From assembly GCA_946403845.1 (NCBI GenBank), contig CAMJBL010000025.1, forward strand, positions 1 to 32,568: a DNA stretch of 32,568 nucleotides, in the 5' to 3' direction. Position 1 is the stretch's first letter; each line of letters opens with the position of its first letter. The DNA is from an uncultured Prevotella sp. Its GTDB lineage: Bacteria; Bacteroidota; Bacteroidia; Bacteroidales; Bacteroidaceae. Of this stretch, positions 29,015 to 32,568 are shown one piece after another. Under the pieces are notes generated by a model that had not been told where the DNA came from, made no database searches, and worked only from the letters and a program-made list of their open reading frames with translations. Both the position numbers and the translations under genes were made by a program.

Positions 29015-30489
29015 AGAAGTTACACCCCATCATGTTGGCTGGAACGGGCAGCGACGTTGGCAAGAGCGTGATTGCAACGGCCTTGTGTCGTATCTTCAAG
29101 CAAGACGGCTATCATCCCGCTCCCTTCAAGGCCCAGAACATGGCGCTCAATTCATATGCTACACCAGAAGGCCTGGAGATTGGCCGGGCCCAGGCTGTGC
29201 AGGCCGAGGCGGCTGGCATCCCCTGTCATACGGACATGAATCCCCTGCTGCTGAAACCCCAAAGCGACCATACCTCGCAGGTGGTGCTCAACGGCAAGCC
29301 TATCGGCAATAAGGATGCGTATGACTATTGGAAGCGTGGAGTGAGGAGTGAGGAGTGTGGAGTGAGGAGTGAGGAGTGTGGAGTGAGAATAGATTATAGG
29401 CAGGAGGTGTGCGATGCTTTCGACCGTTTGGCTGCCCGCTATAATCCCATCGTGATGGAGGGTGCAGGAAGCATCTCCGAGATAAACCTGCGCGATACCG
29501 ACTTGGTGAATCTTCCCATGGCCCGTCATGCCAATGCCGACGTGATCTTGGTGGGCGACATCGATCGTGGTGGTGTCTTTGCCTCCGTCTATGGCAGTAT
29601 CATGTTGCAGACGCCCGACGACCGTCAGCGCATCAAAGGCATTATCATCAATAAGTTCCGTGGCGACATGCGACTCTTCGAGGAAGGCCGGAAGATGCTC
29701 GAGGATATCTGTGGCGTGCCCGTCCTGGGTGTCGTACCTTATTATAAAGACATCTTTATCGAGGAAGAGGACTCGGTAAGTCTTGAAAAGAAACAGCGTG
29801 AACTGGCAGAGGGAAAGGTGAACGTAGCGGTGGTGCTGCTGCGGCATATCAGTAACTTTACGGATTTCGACATGTTGGAGCGAGATCCGCGAGTCAATCT
29901 CTTCTATACGAATAACGTGTCAGACCTCAGTCGGGCCGATATCATCATCCTGCCTGGCACGAAGGCAACACTCGACGACCTGCTGGAGTTGCGTCGTAAT
30001 GGTTGTGCGCAGGCCATCCAGCGCGCCCACCGCGACGGAAAGACGGTGATTGGCATCTGTGGCGGCTATCAGATGCTGGGACAGACCATCAGCGACCCCG
30101 ACGGCATCGAGGGCACTATCGCCAGTCTGCCAGGCCTCGGTCTGTTGCCTATCCATACAACCATGACCTATGAGAAGACCACCCAACAGGTCACCTTCCA
30201 ATTCGAAGGCCAGGCGTGTCAGGGCTACGAGATTCATCAGGGCGTCAGCGATACCGACCAGTCTGTTCTGCAGACCGATCATTGCATCGGTACCTACATT
30301 CATGGTTTTCTCGATAATGCGCCGGTCATCGAACACTTGCTAAGTGAAAAAGTAAAAGTGAAAAGTGAAAAAATGACTACGGCAGTCAACAACTCCGATT
30401 TCAAGGAGCAGCAATACGACAAACTCGCTGCGCATGTGCGTAAGTATGTAGATATCCCCCGGATTTATCAGATACTCTCAGATGACTAA
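29011..30489 (+). CDS. cbiP: Cobyric acid synthase CbiP/CobQ
   Basis: 492 residues, family-typical length (about 490-510). Dethiobiotin-synthetase-like N-half: MLAGTGSDVGKSVIATAL, 'FKAQNMALNSYAT', 'EIGRAQAVQAEA', 'NPLLLKPQSD', 'VMEGAGSISEINL'. Glutaminase C-half: 'ILPGTKATLDDL', GICGGYQMLGQ (nucleophile Cys), 'GYEIHQG', 'GTYIHGFLDN'. It amidates the b, d, e and g side chains of adenosyl-cobyrinate diamide, using Gln and ATP. It carries two low-complexity insertions: a 21-bp repeat giving GVRSEEC twice (residues about 110-124) after DAYDYWK, and SEKVKVKSEKM near residue 448. Confidence 0.95.
   Translation: MKKLHPIMLAGTGSDVGKSVIATALCRIFKQDGYHPAPFKAQNMALNSYATPEGLEIGRAQAVQAEAAGIPCHTDMNPLLLKPQSDHTSQVVLNGKPIGNKDAYDYWKRGVRSEECGVRSEECGVRIDYRQEVCDAFDRLAARYNPIVMEGAGSISEINLRDTDLVNLPMARHANADVILVGDIDRGGVFASVYGSIMLQTPDDRQRIKGIIINKFRGDMRLFEEGRKMLEDICGVPVLGVVPYYKDIFIEEEDSVSLEKKQRELAEGKVNVAVVLLRHISNFTDFDMLERDPRVNLFYTNNVSDLSRADIIILPGTKATLDDLLELRRNGCAQAIQRAHRDGKTVIGICGGYQMLGQTISDPDGIEGTIASLPGLGLLPIHTTMTYEKTTQQVTFQFEGQACQGYEIHQGVSDTDQSVLQTDHCIGTYIHGFLDNAPVIEHLLSEKVKVKSEKMTTAVNNSDFKEQQYDKLAAHVRKYVDIPRIYQILSDD
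29338..29385. repeat. 21-bp tandem repeat inside cbiP
   Basis: Two full 21-bp copies and part of a third, starting GGAGTGAGGAGTGAGG and ending AGTGT, translated as GVRSEEC twice and then GVR. In frame because the unit is a multiple of three. Confidence 0.95.
30342..30374. repeat. AAGTGAAAAAGTAAAAGTG tract inside cbiP
   Basis: Read in frame as SEKVKVKSEKM between the GTYIHGFLDN motif and the C-terminal helix. Confidence 0.85.
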
Positions 30490-30504
30490 AGTTAAATGCA
30501 TCCT

Positions 30505-30669
30505 ATGAAAAGATTGTTTTTTGCGCTGATGATGCTCTGTGCCGGGATGATGGCATTGGCTCAGACGATCATCCAACTCATCAAGAGCGAGGAGGCCGCA
30601 AGGGCTGAAGCCATGAAGTGTGGAGAAAAAGGATCAAGAAGGAAATCCCCAATGTTTGGTATTTTATGA
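30505..30669 (+). CDS. Small secreted peptide or remnant of an exported protein (54 residues)
   Basis: MKRLFFALMMLCAGMMALAQ is a convincing Sec signal peptide; only about 34 residues follow, basic and without recognisable features. It sits 15 bp after cbiP with an in-frame ATG at 30496 as alternative start. The abrupt end suggests a truncated gene. It could be a genuine small secreted peptide. Confidence 0.4.
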   Translation: MKRLFFALMMLCAGMMALAQTIIQLIKSEEAARAEAMKCGEKGSRRKSPMFGIL

Positions 30670-30721
30670 TGGGAATTTCGTAAAACTTGAATAATTGGAG
30701 CGCAATTTGCCGAAAAAGTTG

Positions 30722-30730
30722 TAATTTTGC
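30722..30730 (+). promoter_or_regulatory. -7 box of the SDR gene
   Basis: TAATTTTGC, with TTGG about 23 bases upstream (30695-30698), a little longer than usual. Confidence 0.55.
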
Positions 30731-30790
30731 AGCCGGAAAATCATTGGGATGGATTTAAAAACATAAACACAATAAACTGATTTAAGCATT

Positions 30791-31501
30791 ATGAAAGAGA
30801 AAATTGTATTTGTGACAGGTGCCAATAAGGGCATCGGATATGGCATTGCCAAACATTTGGGATTGAGTGGCTGGCAGGTGATTATCGGCGCGCGCGACGG
30901 ACAGCGTGCAGAGAAGGCCATCGGCGAACTGAAGTCGGCTGGCATCGACGTGTTGGGGTGGGTGAGCATCGAGCTGCGCGACCTTAACAGTATTGAGCAG
31001 GCTGCCAAGGAGATCGATGCGAAATACACCGGGCTGACCCTGCTGGTGAATAATGCCGGCATTCCCGGCGATATGAGCGTGGACAGCGCGCATACGGAAC
31101 TCAGCGATATCAAGGAGACGCTCGACGTGAACTTCATCGGCACCTTTGCCCTGACCAAGGCCCTGATGCCGCTGCTCGCCAAGAACGAAGGCCGCATTGC
31201 CAACGTCACCGTTCCTTCGGAAATCAGCCCCTACTGGCACCCGTTGGCCTATGTGGCCAGCAAGGCTGCCCAGAATGCCATGATGGGCGTGATGGCCATT
31301 GAATGCCAGCAGAGCAACACGCCGTTGGAGGTGTTCTCGGTTCACCCCGGACCTACCACCACCGACCTGAACGGTAACATGGCGCTGCCTGGTTTCCACG
31401 ATATCGAGACGGTGGGCCAGAAGTTTGCCGAACTCATCAACGACGGCCTGAACCATCAGGGTGAGTTTATCGAGCTCTATCCCATCGTGAAAGAGGACTG
31501 A
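30791..31501 (+). CDS. Short-chain dehydrogenase/reductase (carbonyl reductase-like)
   Basis: 236 residues, classical SDR size. Cofactor motif VTGANKGIGYGIA (residues about 8-20), 'LLVNNAGIPGD' (about 80-90), catalytic YVASK (Tyr and Lys, about 155-159), 'VHPGPTTTDLNGN'. The acid-poor sequence after the glycine motif, with Arg in IIGARDGQRAEKA, suggests NADPH preference. The substrate is unknown; plant and animal carbonyl reductases share the TGANKGIG form. It has its own promoter and is not part of the cobalamin operon. Confidence 0.9.
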   Translation: MKEKIVFVTGANKGIGYGIAKHLGLSGWQVIIGARDGQRAEKAIGELKSAGIDVLGWVSIELRDLNSIEQAAKEIDAKYTGLTLLVNNAGIPGDMSVDSAHTELSDIKETLDVNFIGTFALTKALMPLLAKNEGRIANVTVPSEISPYWHPLAYVASKAAQNAMMGVMAIECQQSNTPLEVFSVHPGPTTTDLNGNMALPGFHDIETVGQKFAELINDGLNHQGEFIELYPIVKED

Positions 31502-31554
31502 CTGCCGCCGGTTGGTATTGTTAAACATATTAGTATGTGATTTTATTGCCCGTT

Positions 31555-32025
31555 ATGAGTTTTGAATATATGTCGCAGGAGGGCTACGACAAGCTGGTAG
31601 CCGAACTCCATCAGTTGGAGAGTGTGGAATTGCCTCAGGTGAGGGAGGCCATTGCTGAGGCGCGTGACAAGGGTGATCTGAGTGAGAACTTTGAATATCA
31701 TGCAGCCAAGCGCGAGCAGTCGCGATTGTTGGGCAGGATACGTTTTAAGCAAAAGGTGCTGGCCAATGCGAGGGTGGTGGACATGTCGCGCCTTGCTACC
31801 GACAGCATCCAGCTGCTCAGCAAGGTGGAGATGACCAATCTGGCCAATAATGCCAGGATGACCTATACGATAGCCAGTCCTCATGAAGCGAACCTGCGTG
31901 AGGGGAAGATTTCCATTAACTCGCCCATTGCACAGGCGCTGCTGAACAAGAAGGTGGGCGACGTGGTGGAGGTCAAAGTGCCTGCGGGACTGCTGAAACT
32001 CAGAATAGAAAGTATCAGCCAATAA
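31555..32025 (+). CDS. greA: Transcription elongation factor GreA
   Basis: 156 residues from ATG 31555 (MSFEYMSQEGYDKLVAELHQ); the frame is open from 31537, but this start gives the family length. The N-terminal coiled coil carries the tip motif DKGDLSENFEYHAAKREQ with the acidic residues that enter the RNA polymerase channel. The C-terminal FKBP-like domain has 'ISINSPIAQALLNKKVGDVVEVKVPAG'. It rescues backtracked RNA polymerase by stimulating transcript cleavage. Convergent with secG. Confidence 0.95.
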   Translation: MSFEYMSQEGYDKLVAELHQLESVELPQVREAIAEARDKGDLSENFEYHAAKREQSRLLGRIRFKQKVLANARVVDMSRLATDSIQLLSKVEMTNLANNARMTYTIASPHEANLREGKISINSPIAQALLNKKVGDVVEVKVPAGLLKLRIESISQ

Positions 32026-32039
32026 ATACGTTAAAAATA

Positions 32040-32126
32040 AAACAACGGATTTCACAGATTAAACGGATGAAACCATACTGAAATCAGAAGGTTATAAATC
32101 CGTGAAATTCGTGAAATCCGTTGTTT
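32040..32126. repeat. Dispersed inverted repeat (ACGGATT family), copy 2
   Basis: Arms 32040-32068 and 32098-32126 are complementary at 25 of 29 positions. The left arm matches the left arm of copy 1 (14498) at about 25 of 28. It lies between convergent greA and secG and may serve as a two-way terminator. Confidence 0.8.
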
Positions 32127-32147
32127 AATTTATTTCAGTCCTACCGA

Positions 32148-32534
32148 TTAGTTGGCAGGCTGTGCAGGAGCGTCCTGAGCGGGAGCCTCGGCTGCGGGAG
32201 CCTCAGCGGCAGGGGCTGCGTCCTTCTGCTGACTTGCACCGAAACCAGGCAGGTTGTTGGGGTTCGTGGCAGGTGCCTCGATGCCCTCCATCACAGAGCC
32301 TGTGGAAGAACCCTGGGGAGCTACATAAGCGCAGACAACGCTGAGCACAACCATAGCGGCTGCGAGACCCCAGGTGGTCTTCTCGATGAAGTCGGTGGTC
32401 TTACGAACACCACCAATCTGATTGTAGGAGGAGAAGTTGGAAGCCAAACCTCCTCCCTTAGACTCCTGGATGAGCACGATGCCAATCATCAGCACGGCTG
32501 CAACTACGATGAAAATTACAAATAATGTGTACAT
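32148..32534 (-). CDS. secG: Protein translocase subunit SecG
   Basis: 128 residues. Two membrane helices (about 3-25 and 54-74) around the conserved cytosolic loop QESKGGGLASNFSS (about 23-36) and 'FIEKTTWGLAAAM'. SecG binds SecYE and aids SecA-driven export. The C-terminal tail is extended and rich in Ala, Pro and Glu (AAPAAEAPAAEAPAQ), common in Bacteroidota SecG proteins. The promoter lies outside the window. Confidence 0.93.
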   Translation of the reverse strand: MYTLFVIFIVVAAVLMIGIVLIQESKGGGLASNFSSYNQIGGVRKTTDFIEKTTWGLAAAMVVLSVVCAYVAPQGSSTGSVMEGIEAPATNPNNLPGFGASQQKDAAPAAEAPAAEAPAQDAPAQPAN

Positions 32535-32568
32535 CTTTTTTACTGTTATTTTGTTTTATTATTAATAA

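Noticed and set aside
29338..29385. CRISPR array
   Set aside because: The repeats are directly tandem without spacers and translated in frame. The array at 14041 is rejected for the same reason. No cas genes are seen.
32121..32525. Plus-strand ORF of 134 codons
   Set aside because: Antisense shadow of secG.

Overview
The window reads as chromosomal DNA of a Bacteroidales bacterium, most likely Prevotella-like. The strongest evidence is the promoter grammar: many genes are preceded by the Bacteroidota pair TTTG, then 19-20 bases, then TAnnTTTG, and Shine-Dalgarno sites are mostly weak. The gene families (DUF4248, DUF3987-like, DUF5362-like, SusC-style TonB-dependent receptors, a lipoprotein CbiK) fit the same phylum.

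Layout. (1) 1-5943: a plasmid- or prophage-like block with an HU-domain protein, DUF4248, a CHC2/TOPRIM primase-like protein, a DUF3987-like protein, two unrecognised proteins and an M15 peptidase. Three conspicuous non-coding repeat arrays lie in it. (2) 5944-7055: a tRNA-like transcription unit with its own promoter and terminator, a possible PBECR-type nuclease, and a small unknown protein. (3) 7130-10597: a restriction-type island. It has a long structured leader RNA, an EcoRI-family adenine methyltransferase, a DUF262/HNH protein and an Mrr endonuclease. (4) 10598-13152: a small membrane protein, a probable minus-strand small RNA, and a secreted beta-propeller protein. (5) 13385-30489: a large cobalamin locus. 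btuF and btuC point right. A cobalamin riboswitch at about 27.6 kb drives seven genes leftward (BtuB-like receptor, CbiK, second receptor, CbiH-CbiC, CbiE-CbiT, CbiG-CbiF, CbiJ-CbiD). cbiA, split in two frames, and cbiP run rightward from the same intergenic region. (6) 30490-32568: a small secreted ORF, an SDR oxidoreductase, greA and secG.

The cobalamin genes together take sirohydrochlorin through cobalt insertion, ring methylation, contraction and amidation, and import finished corrinoids. Eight ring enzymes are packed into four fused proteins. CbiL, the lower-ligand and late-assembly genes, and the BtuD ATPase are not in the window.

The most unusual feature is a set of low-complexity or hairpin micro-insertions placed in frame inside the corrin genes, inside the variable arm of the riboswitch, and at gene borders. 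Two copies of a perfect 41-bp element lie in opposite orientation within one gene (cbiET). The second most interesting region is the methyltransferase/DUF262-HNH/Mrr island with its folded leader RNA and the tRNA-like RNA next to it.
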